Source: Comchoanobacter sp040266255
GTDB lineage: Bacteria > Pseudomonadota > Gammaproteobacteria > Comchoanobacterales > Comchoanobacteraceae
DNA: 36,634 bases
NCBI GenBank assembly: GCA_040266255.1
Contig: JBDQEV010000011.1
Span: 1-36,634 of the forward strand
Reading direction: 5' to 3'
The position numbers were made by a program, and so were the translations under genes. The notes below the pieces were generated by a model that saw nothing but the letters and a program-made list of their open reading frames with translations, was not told where the DNA came from and made no database searches. Positions 23,428 through 31,583 of the stretch are shown piece by piece; the stretch's first letter is position 1, and every line of letters begins with the position of its first letter.

Positions 23428-24588
23428 CTAGGAACTAAGCTCATTAGGGGGGCTTGTATATAGTACACGAAGTGCAGACAGTGATACCAACACTATAATC
23501 ATTGCATAATGATGAGCTGTCTCATCTGGCAGGTAGGATAATGCTGAGCCCATTAGAACCGCACCAAGCTGTAGTACGAAGCAATACAAGCCAGATGCAC
23601 TACCTGTACTATCTGTGAAAGGCTTAAATGCACATGAAAATGCATGCGGCAAAGCCACCATTGTTCCCAATGTTGCAAAGAAGAATGTAATAAATAGTAT
23701 CATTGAGTTTTCAAGCCAATGGCTAATTTGCACAAAAAGGCTTGAAAACAAGATGCAACAGAAACCGGTACGAAGCAATAACTGTGTCCCCATTGCTTTA
23801 GATAGCCTTTTATTAATTTGACTTGCTATAAACGTCGCAGGTAGAGATACAAGAAAATTAATAATTCCAAAATCATGTGGTGATAACTTAGTTAATACTG
23901 GACCCACGATGAACCATGAAAAATAAACCCCAAAACCTGCTGATGCACAGAAACTATATCTCAAAAAATCATGATTTCTCAGCATCAACGCATATCGCTG
24001 AGCAATGGATCCAAGGGACATTGGTAATACTTTAGCCAAAGGCCTATCCGGTATAAAAATTAGCAATACAAGCCCTGTGCAGCCATATAAAAACATAAAA
24101 TAAAAACTTGCTCGCCATGAAAAATATGCGTCAAATGCACCCCCAACTAATGGCTCAGTCGGCAATATAAATAACAATAATAATTGTAAATAACTACCAT
24201 AAATCGGGATCTCATCATGAGGAAAGTTATCTAAGAAAATAGCACGCCAAATACATGCAGCGCTCCCTGCTCCCAAGCCTTGAATCAGTCTTGCAGCAAC
24301 CAGCATATTACCACTATCTGCAATTGCTGCCAGCAAGCTTCCAACAGAAAATAATACAACGCCCAGTATTAATGGTTTTTTCCTACCTATAGAGTCACTC
24401 CAAGGGCCGTAAAACAACTGACTACATGATAATCCAAGCATAAACACCGTCATGCTAAACTGAATAAAATTGATTGAAACAGATAGCTCATTCGCTATAT
24501 TGAAAATGGATGGCGCATTAATATCAGACGCAAAACTAGCCAGTGCACAAATACATGCGATGAATGAAAGTAGAAAAATATGTTGCAT
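23428..24588 (-). CDS. MFS exporter of the Bcr/CflA type
   Basis: A 386-residue, 12-span major facilitator protein of the DHA1 drug:H+ antiporter group. Seen: the loop 2-3 motif GPWSDSIGRKK (61-71), and RLIQGLGAGSAACIWRAIFLD (100-120), close to the Bcr/CflA signature RxxQGxGxxxxxxxxRAxxRD, though the final Arg is Leu here. FASDINAPSI in helix 1 is also typical. Substrates of this group include bicyclomycin, sulfonamides, chloramphenicol and dipeptides; none can be chosen from sequence. A TATACT (24606-24601) and GAGGG lie upstream of the ATG. Confidence 0.88.
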   Translation of the reverse strand: MQHIFLLSFIACICALASFASDINAPSIFNIANELSVSINFIQFSMTVFMLGLSCSQLFYGPWSDSIGRKKPLILGVVLFSVGSLLAAIADSGNMLVAARLIQGLGAGSAACIWRAIFLDNFPHDEIPIYGSYLQLLLLFILPTEPLVGGAFDAYFSWRASFYFMFLYGCTGLVLLIFIPDRPLAKVLPMSLGSIAQRYALMLRNHDFLRYSFCASAGFGVYFSWFIVGPVLTKLSPHDFGIINFLVSLPATFIASQINKRLSKAMGTQLLLRTGFCCILFSSLFVQISHWLENSMILFITFFFATLGTMVALPHAFSCAFKPFTDSTGSASGLYCFVLQLGAVLMGSALSYLPDETAHHYAMIIVLVSLSALRVLYTSPPNELSS

Positions 24589-24779
24589 AACCCTCTAATC
24601 AGTATATCTATGCTGTAGATGTTATCGATACCCATAAGGAAAGTCTACTCTTAGATTGGGAAAATGCTTGTAAATATCAGAATCATATTAAATATCTATA
24701 ACTCAAACGCATGGATATTTATATCGTTCCAATGTAGCCAATAGAGTCAGCTTTAACAAAATATTCAATTCTCAGATAT

Positions 24780-25571
24780 TCAGTGCGATTTTACAGCACC
24801 GGCTTTTGTTTTTGAATCATGATCTGCTATCTTGCTATCAAGATCAGCTTTTACAAACTGAAGAAAATCCTCTCTACTCATTGAATTGCCATTTTCAGAC
24901 AAGTAATTACTATTTTTGCCTTGTTTTTTCATATATTCTTCAAACCCTGGTAATGCTGTACTATTTAGCCAATTCTGATATTCAGGGTAGTCTTGCAACT
25001 GGTAAAATCTAAATGCAGCGCAATAAAACTTATCAACCCTCACTGAGTAAAAAACTTGCTGATCAATAGACATATTTACTAATAATCTAAATACGATATA
25101 AAAATTATGCCGCATTGCACGACTGCTCTTAATTGGATCTAATAAGTCTCTCATTCTATTCTTGTACTCACTACAAAGGTCTCCTCCATTGCCAGTGTTA
25201 AATAGTCTACCCCTTGGGTTTGGCGCAAAAAACCAGTCTATTCCTTTTGTGCTATGCTGGAGAATTTCTTTTTTTACAAACTCCATATCTCCATTTTTTA
25301 GTTTCTGCATCACCTCTGACATACCATGACAATTCTGATTACCATTCCAATAATAATTATAGAAGTTATCAGCTATATTGGATGATACAGGGTCTTGTAT
25401 TTCTGTCGCCAATTGCTCAAGAGATAATAAATCTAAAACCAGTTTTTGCGCTTCTGGCACTTGAGAAGCAGGTTTTACACCTACTGGCGGATTAGTAACA
25501 ACAGGCTTAGACCAAAAACTCTTAATCCAACGCCACAAGGCTACAAGCTGTCTAAATATAAAGTTAATCAA
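24780..25571 (-). CDS. Protein of unknown function with membrane-attached N-terminus
   Basis: An unrecognised 263-residue protein. The N-terminus (INFIFRQLVALWRWIKSFW) is hydrophobic, aromatic and basic, fitting a membrane anchor or interfacial helix, followed by a Pro-rich linker (residues 23-41) and a soluble, mostly helical domain with aromatic residues and Cys. It starts at TTG: the next in-frame ATG is nearly 80 codons in, and the TTG overlaps the stop of the upstream membrane-protein gene as TTGA, the usual signature of coupled translation. It is therefore the second gene of a two-gene operon. An envelope or host-directed role is possible, but nothing specific is visible. Before the next gene downstream (24589-24779) I see nothing of note. 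Confidence 0.7.
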   Translation of the reverse strand: MINFIFRQLVALWRWIKSFWSKPVVTNPPVGVKPASQVPEAQKLVLDLLSLEQLATEIQDPVSSNIADNFYNYYWNGNQNCHGMSEVMQKLKNGDMEFVKKEILQHSTKGIDWFFAPNPRGRLFNTGNGGDLCSEYKNRMRDLLDPIKSSRAMRHNFYIVFRLLVNMSIDQQVFYSVRVDKFYCAAFRFYQLQDYPEYQNWLNSTALPGFEEYMKKQGKNSNYLSENGNSMSREDFLQFVKADLDSKIADHDSKTKAGAVKSH

Positions 25572-25933
25572 AATAAATCATATCCCAAGATGAAAGCAAC
25601 CAGAAGGCACAATATCCCAATAAAGCGAATGAACCGACCTGATATGAATGGTCCCACTATATTAATCCATTGATCAGTAAATACAAGCCTAAAGATCCCA
25701 ATCATAAACAGCCCCCCTCCTAAAGCAATAACCCACATAGACCACATAGTATATGAACTAAAGCCAACTGCTATCATCAATGCTGCTATCAGCAATAATA
25801 AGACATTTGAAACCAACTTCAATCCTGGATGAAATTTGATATCCTCATATGCTTCAACAAATAGTGTTGGATTAAGCGCCATACCCAAGCCCAATGACCC
25901 TATTAAAAGCGTTAACATTAATAACATATCCAT
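25568..25933 (-). CDS. Small four-span membrane protein of unknown function
   Basis: A 121-residue hydrophobic protein with about four spans (2-19, 38-60, 64-87, 102-119) and a short polar loop after the first (NPTLFVEAYEDIKFHPGLK). No catalytic motif or family is recognised. The ATG has AAGGGAG at good spacing. Its stop overlaps the TTG start of the downstream unknown gene by 4 bp, so the two products are probably made together and may form a complex. Confidence 0.75.
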   Translation of the reverse strand: MDMLLMLTLLIGSLGLGMALNPTLFVEAYEDIKFHPGLKLVSNVLLLLIAALMIAVGFSSYTMWSMWVIALGGGLFMIGIFRLVFTDQWINIVGPFISGRFIRFIGILCLLVAFILGYDLF

Positions 25934-26039
25934 TCTAAAACTCCCTTTATTTCAGTCATTATGAACCATTCAAACAATAAAACAGATTTTTTATAACACT
26001 GAATATGCATGCATTATTAATTTTATATTAATATCAGTA

Positions 26040-26069
26040 TTGACCAAAGACTATAACTGCGAATAGATT
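26040..26069 (+). promoter_or_regulatory. Putative promoter of the 26.1-28.2 kb unit
   Basis: TTGACC (26040-26045), an 18-nt spacer and TAGATT (26064-26069) precede the ATG at 26089 by 19 nt. With the strong terminator at 28222-28243 this frames a two-gene transcription unit. Confidence 0.4.
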
Positions 26070-26088
26070 GTAAGACGTAACAAACTAA

Positions 26089-26688
26089 ATGAGTATAAAT
26101 ATGCCAGAAAATAACAATACGCACACAAACCCATCAGAAGAAAGTTTAAAAGAACTGGAAGAGCAAAAAGCACTAGCACGAGGGCGAGCCACACTTAATC
26201 TAGACACAAGAGAAGCCCTCAAGCATAAAACAGAAATAGAACGCAAAAGCAAACAGCTGAACGCACGTTTAAAACAATACTCCTTATTCTCCAGTAAACA
26301 AGCATTAATGCTTGAACTAAATACCCTTCTAAAATCTTACAAAGATCTATACGAGAACTTAATTAACCAACTGTGTACTACAGCAGGCCACTGTTTAATA
26401 ACTTCAAACATTAAGCTAAGCGAGTTGAGCGACGATTTGACTCGAGTTAAAGGGGATTTACAAACAGAAACTACAAAGCTCAAGGAAGCCCTTTCCTTAA
26501 AAGACAAGGAAATTTTAGAGTTGAGTAAAGCTAACGAAGCTCTAGCTCAAAAATTAAAAGAAAATCAGTTAAAGGTTCAGACTTATACATCTTCCAGGGC
26601 AGAAGGAGCTCTACAAACAAGAACAGCCAGTAGCATCGGAAACGGAGACTGTGGCTATGGCTCAGTAAGATCCATATCACCTCAATAG
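26089..26688 (+). CDS. Soluble coiled-coil protein of unknown function
   Basis: A 199-residue protein without signal peptide or membrane span. It is rich in Lys, Glu, Leu and Ser, with helical regions at about 15-62 and a clear heptad-rich coiled coil at about 105-165 (LSELSDDLTRVKGDLQTETT..., LSLKDKEILELSKANEALAQ). The last 35 residues are Ser/Gly/Arg-rich and probably disordered. It begins at the ATG at 26089 or at 26101 (MPENNN); neither has a strong ribosome-binding site. It lies 10 bp before the large membrane/coiled-coil gene and probably works with it. Coiled-coil proteins like this are common among secreted effectors and structural proteins, but nothing specific can be claimed. Confidence 0.7.
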   Translation: MSINMPENNNTHTNPSEESLKELEEQKALARGRATLNLDTREALKHKTEIERKSKQLNARLKQYSLFSSKQALMLELNTLLKSYKDLYENLINQLCTTAGHCLITSNIKLSELSDDLTRVKGDLQTETTKLKEALSLKDKEILELSKANEALAQKLKENQLKVQTYTSSRAEGALQTRTASSIGNGDCGYGSVRSISPQ

Positions 26689-26698
26689 GAGCATCATC

Positions 26699-28201
26699 AT
26701 GCAAAATATATCACAGCAAATTAATCAACGAATATTGTCAATCAGTACAACTGCGTCGGGTTTTTTCCAGTCTATTGTACAGTACATCACACTTAACCCT
26801 GTGCTAACAACTGTAATAGCACTTGGCGCTTTAGCAATAATCACATTTACTGCACTGTTTATCCAAATACGATCTAAGCTCAAAAAGATTTCCAATGATT
26901 ATAATACCCTATCCAAACAGCAAGAGTCAGAAGCAAATAAGGAAAAGGGTTTACATAGTCATCATACACAAAAAATAGCTGATATAGAGGCCTTGCAAGC
27001 TACAAGTAGCAGTAGATTAAGTGAAATAGAAGGTACTCAAGAAACGGTGGGGCAAATTAATAAAAGCCTCAAGCAACTATGGCATGATACTGCTGGGATA
27101 AAGAATCAACTTGAAGCTGCAGAATATCTAAATATACAGCCATACCTTGCTGATCAAGCACTAAGTGATTCAAGTAATCCTTATAAGTATCGATCAATTT
27201 GTGTCTCACTTGGCATTACAGAAATTCTACCAGAATCATCAAACTTAGATGCATCTGTTTTCGAAGCACTCACGGTCAAGTCTATTTACAACAATCTCTC
27301 TCTCGCTTTAGCAGTGACCTACATAGACCTATTGAGCGACCAAAAGGGTATGGAAGTAAGTGGCTCAAGCTCAAGAGCAGCTGAGTATGAAGATCGATTT
27401 AAAACAATCTCTCAGTTAGATTTTGATGATGTATTTCTCGTTGTTCCGAATCCATCGCTAGATGAACACCTCCAACCTTTATATAAGTGGAGCGGAGAAC
27501 AAACCGAGCAACCCCATTTGCTGTCAGTCAGTGGATTTTATGAAGTTGTTTGTGCTCTAAAACCACTCATAGATGAGATAAGTTGGAATAAAATAGACCC
27601 TCAAATGCTAACTACTACAGATCCAGAAGTACAGACTAAAACAACAATTCTAGATTCAGAAGAATTTCATGAACGAAGTAAAATATGTATTTTATCAGAT
27701 AAGCACTATGAGATAGAAGATCCAAACTCAATATTCCAATCTGAAGGCATCAAATTATCACATACAATTCAAACACAGCTTAAGTATAGCCCTATTGCAA
27801 CTCCGATTGTAAAGCCTGGCTCTGACGATAAAATTAAAGAAATTATTGCACTTGCATATAGGGTGTCAAATGCAGATCCTTCAATGAATGCCGATGATTT
27901 AACGACTGTGCAAAAACTAAATGCATACAATAGAATTTATCAACTTCTTGAAGAAACTTTTCTTGAAATGGAGAAGGGAAAACATATTAACAAATATGTG
28001 CGAAAATGCCAAAAGGAACTCTACCCTAGCACTTACTATGGCACAAGAAAGCACATGCTCCTAGAACTGCTTGATACAAAAATGCAGAAACTGGTTAGAG
28101 AAATCCAATCTAAAAACACTAGTGTGTTTAATCCAGGAGTAAGCCCTGTGCAAGGAGCAACTTTAGCTGGCTCAGAGACCACAAGACGCAATTCAACTTA
28201 A
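26699..28201 (+). CDS. Membrane-anchored coiled-coil protein of unknown function
   Basis: A 500-residue protein: an N-terminal 25-residue segment, a hydrophobic span at about 34-56, a basic stop (RSKLKKIS), a coiled coil at about 60-140, then a soluble domain of about 340 residues with no recognised family and a Ser/Thr-rich tail. Residues 28-34 (QYITLNP) and the following span and basic stop match the 107-residue protein encoded at 28370, at identical residue positions, which marks a shared membrane module. AGGAG precedes the ATG. A strong intrinsic terminator follows the stop by 20 bp. It is probably in the inner membrane with its bulk on one side; which side cannot be told. Confidence 0.78.
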   Translation: MQNISQQINQRILSISTTASGFFQSIVQYITLNPVLTTVIALGALAIITFTALFIQIRSKLKKISNDYNTLSKQQESEANKEKGLHSHHTQKIADIEALQATSSSRLSEIEGTQETVGQINKSLKQLWHDTAGIKNQLEAAEYLNIQPYLADQALSDSSNPYKYRSICVSLGITEILPESSNLDASVFEALTVKSIYNNLSLALAVTYIDLLSDQKGMEVSGSSSRAAEYEDRFKTISQLDFDDVFLVVPNPSLDEHLQPLYKWSGEQTEQPHLLSVSGFYEVVCALKPLIDEISWNKIDPQMLTTTDPEVQTKTTILDSEEFHERSKICILSDKHYEIEDPNSIFQSEGIKLSHTIQTQLKYSPIATPIVKPGSDDKIKEIIALAYRVSNADPSMNADDLTTVQKLNAYNRIYQLLEETFLEMEKGKHINKYVRKCQKELYPSTYYGTRKHMLLELLDTKMQKLVREIQSKNTSVFNPGVSPVQGATLAGSETTRRNST

Positions 28202-28221
28202 TATCTCTTGATTATAACATA

Positions 28222-28243
28222 GGGAGCTAGTGCTCCCTTTTTT
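28222..28243 (+). terminator. Strong Rho-independent terminator
   Basis: GGGAGC (28222-28227), a four-base loop and GCTCCC (28232-28237) form a perfect 6-bp G+C-rich stem followed by six T residues. It lies 20 bp after the 500-residue protein's stop codon. This is the clearest intrinsic terminator in the window. Confidence 0.88.
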
Positions 28244-28369
28244 ATTGATTGCCAAGCAGCCTTGTTTTTTATGCATATAAAATCTAATATAAAGTCCTTA
28301 ATGGAAGAATCGTTAGGACTTATTTTTTCACCCTTCAGATAAGTGCTAACAAATATAAAGGAGTGCTTA

Positions 28370-28693
28370 ATGATGAATGCTATCAAAAGATTTAGTGAAA
28401 GTTTTCTTTCTGCTGGAGCTGCTACTGTCAGTACCCTACAAGCAGGCTATCAGTATCTTGTACTTAACCCATTGGTTGCAGCTGCTATACTGGCATTTGC
28501 TGTACTAATCGGTTTAATTCTCAAAATTAATCATAAGCTCAATAAAGTTGAGCTTGCTTTGAATGGCTTAGAACATGATAATACTCCTGCTTTTTTGAAG
28601 CCAGCCTCCCTCTCCAACCCAAGTATTTGTCAGCGCTTAAACAAAATTGACTCTAAGATAAGTCGTTTAAGTCGAAGTAATCGAAGCATATAA
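28370..28693 (+). CDS. Small membrane protein sharing the QYxxLNP membrane module
   Basis: A 107-residue protein with an N-terminal amphipathic segment, a hydrophobic span at about 34-53, then KINHKLNKVE and a short coil-like tail rich in Ser/Arg/Lys (LNKIDSKISRLSRSNRSI). QYLVLNP at 28-34 and the basic stop after the span match the 500-residue protein upstream, so this is a short paralogue lacking its large soluble domain. I start at the ATG at 28370, 6 nt after AAAGGAG; an ATG follows immediately at 28373, and a GTG at 28343 is less likely. It lies after the strong terminator, so it should have its own promoter, which I could not identify. Confidence 0.75.
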   Translation: MMNAIKRFSESFLSAGAATVSTLQAGYQYLVLNPLVAAAILAFAVLIGLILKINHKLNKVELALNGLEHDNTPAFLKPASLSNPSICQRLNKIDSKISRLSRSNRSI

Positions 28694-28830
28694 TGAACTA
28701 ATCTCTAAAGTCTTGAAGAAAAAGTTGATACGTCACACCTCTTTTTAGCTTAATAACTCAATCAAGCTATGATGCCGCAATGATAGATCACCCAGGCATA
28801 AAATTTAGTCAACTTATGCAATTTATTGAT

Positions 28831-28858
28831 TTGCTGATCTGATGAATCAAGTTATAGT
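28831..28858 (+). promoter_or_regulatory. Putative thyA promoter
   Basis: TTGCTG (28831-28836), a 16-nt spacer and TATAGT (28853-28858) precede the thyA ATG by 25 nt. The region between the previous gene's stop (28693) and this promoter shows no other convincing feature. Confidence 0.4.
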
Positions 28859-28883
28859 AAATTTATAGCAGTCGAGATATAAA

Positions 28884-29696
28884 ATGAACCAACCGCATAC
28901 CATTGAGCTACAGTACTTAAAACTTCTGAAACAGGTCTTGCAGACAGGAGAGCTACGAGACAACAGAACCAATACACAAACCTATTCTGTCTTCAGTGCT
29001 GAACTAAGAGGACCAATAGACCCCTTTCCATTATTTACCAGCAAAAAAGTTGCGTTTAATGCAATGTTACATGAGTTATTGTGGTTCATCTCTGGAGAAA
29101 CCAATATTCAGTACCTTAAAGATCACAAAGTCAAAATATGGGATGCATGGGCTGATGAAGATGGCAACTTAGGACCTGTTTACGGACAACAGTGGCGACG
29201 ATGGGAAGATAAAGATGGCAACACCCATGACCAACTCGGTACATTGATACAGAACATCAAGCAAGACCCCTACTCTCGACGTCATATTATTAATGCTTGG
29301 AATGTAGGAGAACTCAATAAAATGGCATTACCTCCATGTCACTTACTATTCCAGTTTTATGTGACCAATGAAAATAAACTCAACTGTAAACTATTTCAAC
29401 GCTCAGCTGACCTATTTTTAGGCGTTCCATTTAACATTGCATCTTATAGCTTATTAACGATGATGATTGCTCAACTATGTGACCTTGAGCCTGGTGAGTT
29501 TGTCTGGACCGGAACAGATGTACATATCTATAAAGACCATGTTAATGCTGTTACACAACAATTATCACACACACCAATTACACCTCCAAAACTCAGTATT
29601 GAACCACAAAGTAGTATAGATACATATCGATTTGAGCATTTTAAGCTAGATGACTACCAACATCATGGCATTATTAAAGCACCTGTCGCAGTATAG
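28884..29696 (+). CDS. thyA: Thymidylate synthase
   Basis: Converts dUMP to dTMP with methylene-tetrahydrofolate, cytoplasmic dimer. 270 residues (E. coli 264). Seen: the Arg of RDNRT near 25-29 for phosphate binding, ELLWFISGETN, WDAWADEDGNLGPVYGQQWRRW (86-107), the catalytic Cys152 in ALPPCHLLFQFYV, and LFQRSADLFLGVPFNIASY. The usual CKLYQRS is CKLFQRS here, a mild change. Its stop is one base from the stop of the convergent comEC gene. No folA is adjacent. Confidence 0.97.
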   Translation: MNQPHTIELQYLKLLKQVLQTGELRDNRTNTQTYSVFSAELRGPIDPFPLFTSKKVAFNAMLHELLWFISGETNIQYLKDHKVKIWDAWADEDGNLGPVYGQQWRRWEDKDGNTHDQLGTLIQNIKQDPYSRRHIINAWNVGELNKMALPPCHLLFQFYVTNENKLNCKLFQRSADLFLGVPFNIASYSLLTMMIAQLCDLEPGEFVWTGTDVHIYKDHVNAVTQQLSHTPITPPKLSIEPQSSIDTYRFEHFKLDDYQHHGIIKAPVAV

Positions 29697-29697
29697 C

Positions 29698-31488
29698 TTA
29701 TTTTAAAGTTTCACTATATGGTGCAAACTTTAACTGATATTTATAGAGTTGTTGGTTAGAGATATGACGCCTATCTTTAGCACTAATTAAAACTTTCTTG
29801 GGATCAAGGGTCTGAAGCCATTCATTAGATGATGATGTTTTTGAACCATGATGTGCAGCCAATAATACATCTGCCTCTAAATCTGGATAGTCTTTTAATA
29901 GCTGCTTTTCTACTTTATGAGTTATATCACCAGTAAGCAGCAGTTGCATCTGATTTGTATGGATATGTAATACACATGATGCATCATTGCCTTTTTGATA
30001 TTGGTTTTGATCTGGGTGTAAAAAGCGAAATGTTACATCATCCCACTTCCAGCTATGCCCTTTTTGGCACAACTGCTGCTGCTTTTGTAAAATCGCCTCC
30101 CCACTATAGACACGCTTGATGTGATAGTTCTGAGATAAATAATACTGTGCAGATGTATGATCAAAGTCTGCATGTGAATAAATGACTGCATCAATTGCAT
30201 TGATCTGATGTGTATATAAAAACTTTCTCAATCTATTTTTGACACGTTTACTTTGCATAGAGCCTGCATCATAAATCAATGTATGATTCTGTGTTTCAAG
30301 TACGATGCATAATCCATGTCCAACATCTAGCATATGGTATCTAAGCTCTCCTTTTTCTAAGCCATTTGAGTTTGGAATCAACCAAATTAGTAAAAGAAAC
30401 ACATACCTAATATTCATCAATATTAGAATCATTAAACTATATACCTGCATCTGAGAGTATGGCATCAATTGATATGAAAGCAACACTGCTCCACTACTTA
30501 AAATCATCTCCAGCTGACAGAGCATACCCATAATTATATTGAATAACCGTTGACTCAGCTCCAAATTAATAAATACCATTAGGATTGCACAAGTTAGTAA
30601 TGGATAAAGCAATAATCTAAAAAATGGATTAAGTAGTTGATATGCAATTAACTTAAGCAAATGCATAGGTTGTTCAAATATGTATAACACCAGCAGAACC
30701 TGAATACCTATAATGCCCTCTTTTAAGTATCCAGCAGTACTTTTATAACATTGACTCGTCATGCTAATCACGACTGGCAACCAAAACCCTAGTTTATAAA
30801 CCCAGTTAACATCAATGACCAATAAAGCAGCTGTCGAAATAGACCAGAGCTCTATTCTACCAATAGGGCAATCAGCCCATCTACCTATTACGCGTAAAAA
30901 ATAGATTAACCAAATCCTCCAAAGTGATAACTCTGTTGGATTAATCAATAAATATAAACCTGAAGTAAATACTAACATGACTCCTGTAAATGGCTTTATT
31001 CTCTGTTTTGTCATCAGCATACTCAGATGATAATGATGAATAGAAAATAAATGCCCAATCCCAAATGTATACCAAATATCATTCACATAGCCATAGCCTA
31101 AAATTGAGTACAATAGGTCTTTATTCAGAACATCTATTTCATAGATACTGTGAAAAAAGTAATATCGAGCTTGTGAAATGACTGTATTAAATAAATCTAA
31201 CGGCTGATATGACAAGACTTCCACGCCATTGAATCTTTTGATGATAGTAGCAGATAACCACTTCATGAGTGTGCACTCCTCACCAATCAGTAGAAAACCC
31301 TGACCATCTAACCAAACGAGGTTGCCATCATAAAAAATTGAATAGACATCACTATACGGAATATATTGTGTCATTAAAGCTGCCAGCACCGCATAACGAC
31401 AGAATGGGAAAAACATCATAGGTAACATTATGTACCAATTGCTAGAAGAAAATAGCAACAGAAGAGAAAATACAACATATACAATCAT
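29698..31488 (-). CDS. comEC: ComEC/Rec2-type DNA uptake channel, reduced
   Basis: A 596-residue polytopic inner-membrane protein ending in a metallo-beta-lactamase-fold domain. ComEC carries single-stranded DNA across the inner membrane during natural transformation. Seen: a membrane region with several spans (about 5-370) and a C-terminal nuclease-like domain with LDVGHGLCIVLE (387-398), metal ligands HADFDH (439-444), NDASCVL (501-507), LLTGDI (517-522) and AAHHGS (544-549). Family members are usually 700-800 residues; the N-terminal OB-like domain (DUF4131) is shortened and hard to recognise (near 50-75). It is a real, probably functional but reduced member. No other competence genes are in the window. 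Confidence 0.86.
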   Translation of the reverse strand: MIVYVVFSLLLLFSSSNWYIMLPMMFFPFCRYAVLAALMTQYIPYSDVYSIFYDGNLVWLDGQGFLLIGEECTLMKWLSATIIKRFNGVEVLSYQPLDLFNTVISQARYYFFHSIYEIDVLNKDLLYSILGYGYVNDIWYTFGIGHLFSIHHYHLSMLMTKQRIKPFTGVMLVFTSGLYLLINPTELSLWRIWLIYFLRVIGRWADCPIGRIELWSISTAALLVIDVNWVYKLGFWLPVVISMTSQCYKSTAGYLKEGIIGIQVLLVLYIFEQPMHLLKLIAYQLLNPFFRLLLYPLLTCAILMVFINLELSQRLFNIIMGMLCQLEMILSSGAVLLSYQLMPYSQMQVYSLMILILMNIRYVFLLLIWLIPNSNGLEKGELRYHMLDVGHGLCIVLETQNHTLIYDAGSMQSKRVKNRLRKFLYTHQINAIDAVIYSHADFDHTSAQYYLSQNYHIKRVYSGEAILQKQQQLCQKGHSWKWDDVTFRFLHPDQNQYQKGNDASCVLHIHTNQMQLLLTGDITHKVEKQLLKDYPDLEADVLLAAHHGSKTSSSNEWLQTLDPKKVLISAKDRRHISNQQLYKYQLKFAPYSETLK

Positions 31489-31583
31489 GCATTATGCTAC
31501 AACTCTCTTATTAAAATACCACTACAGTTAAGCTTTATAAGTGAGGTTACTAGGCCTTCATTTAAACATATTTTTCAGCTTAT

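Noticed and set aside
24648..24770. Short plus-strand frame of about 27 codons in the gap before the 263-residue protein gene
   Set aside because: Preceded by no ribosome-binding site and encoding no recognisable pattern; the gap appears empty.
28198..28386. 62-codon minus-strand frame between the 500- and 107-residue protein genes
   Set aside because: It runs through the strong terminator hairpin and the ribosome-binding site of the next gene; it has no ribosome-binding site of its own that I can see.
28726..28780. Possible hairpins after the 107-residue protein gene (AGCTT ... AAGCT)
   Set aside because: Stem of five A/T-rich pairs with a long loop and no following T-run, so not a credible terminator.
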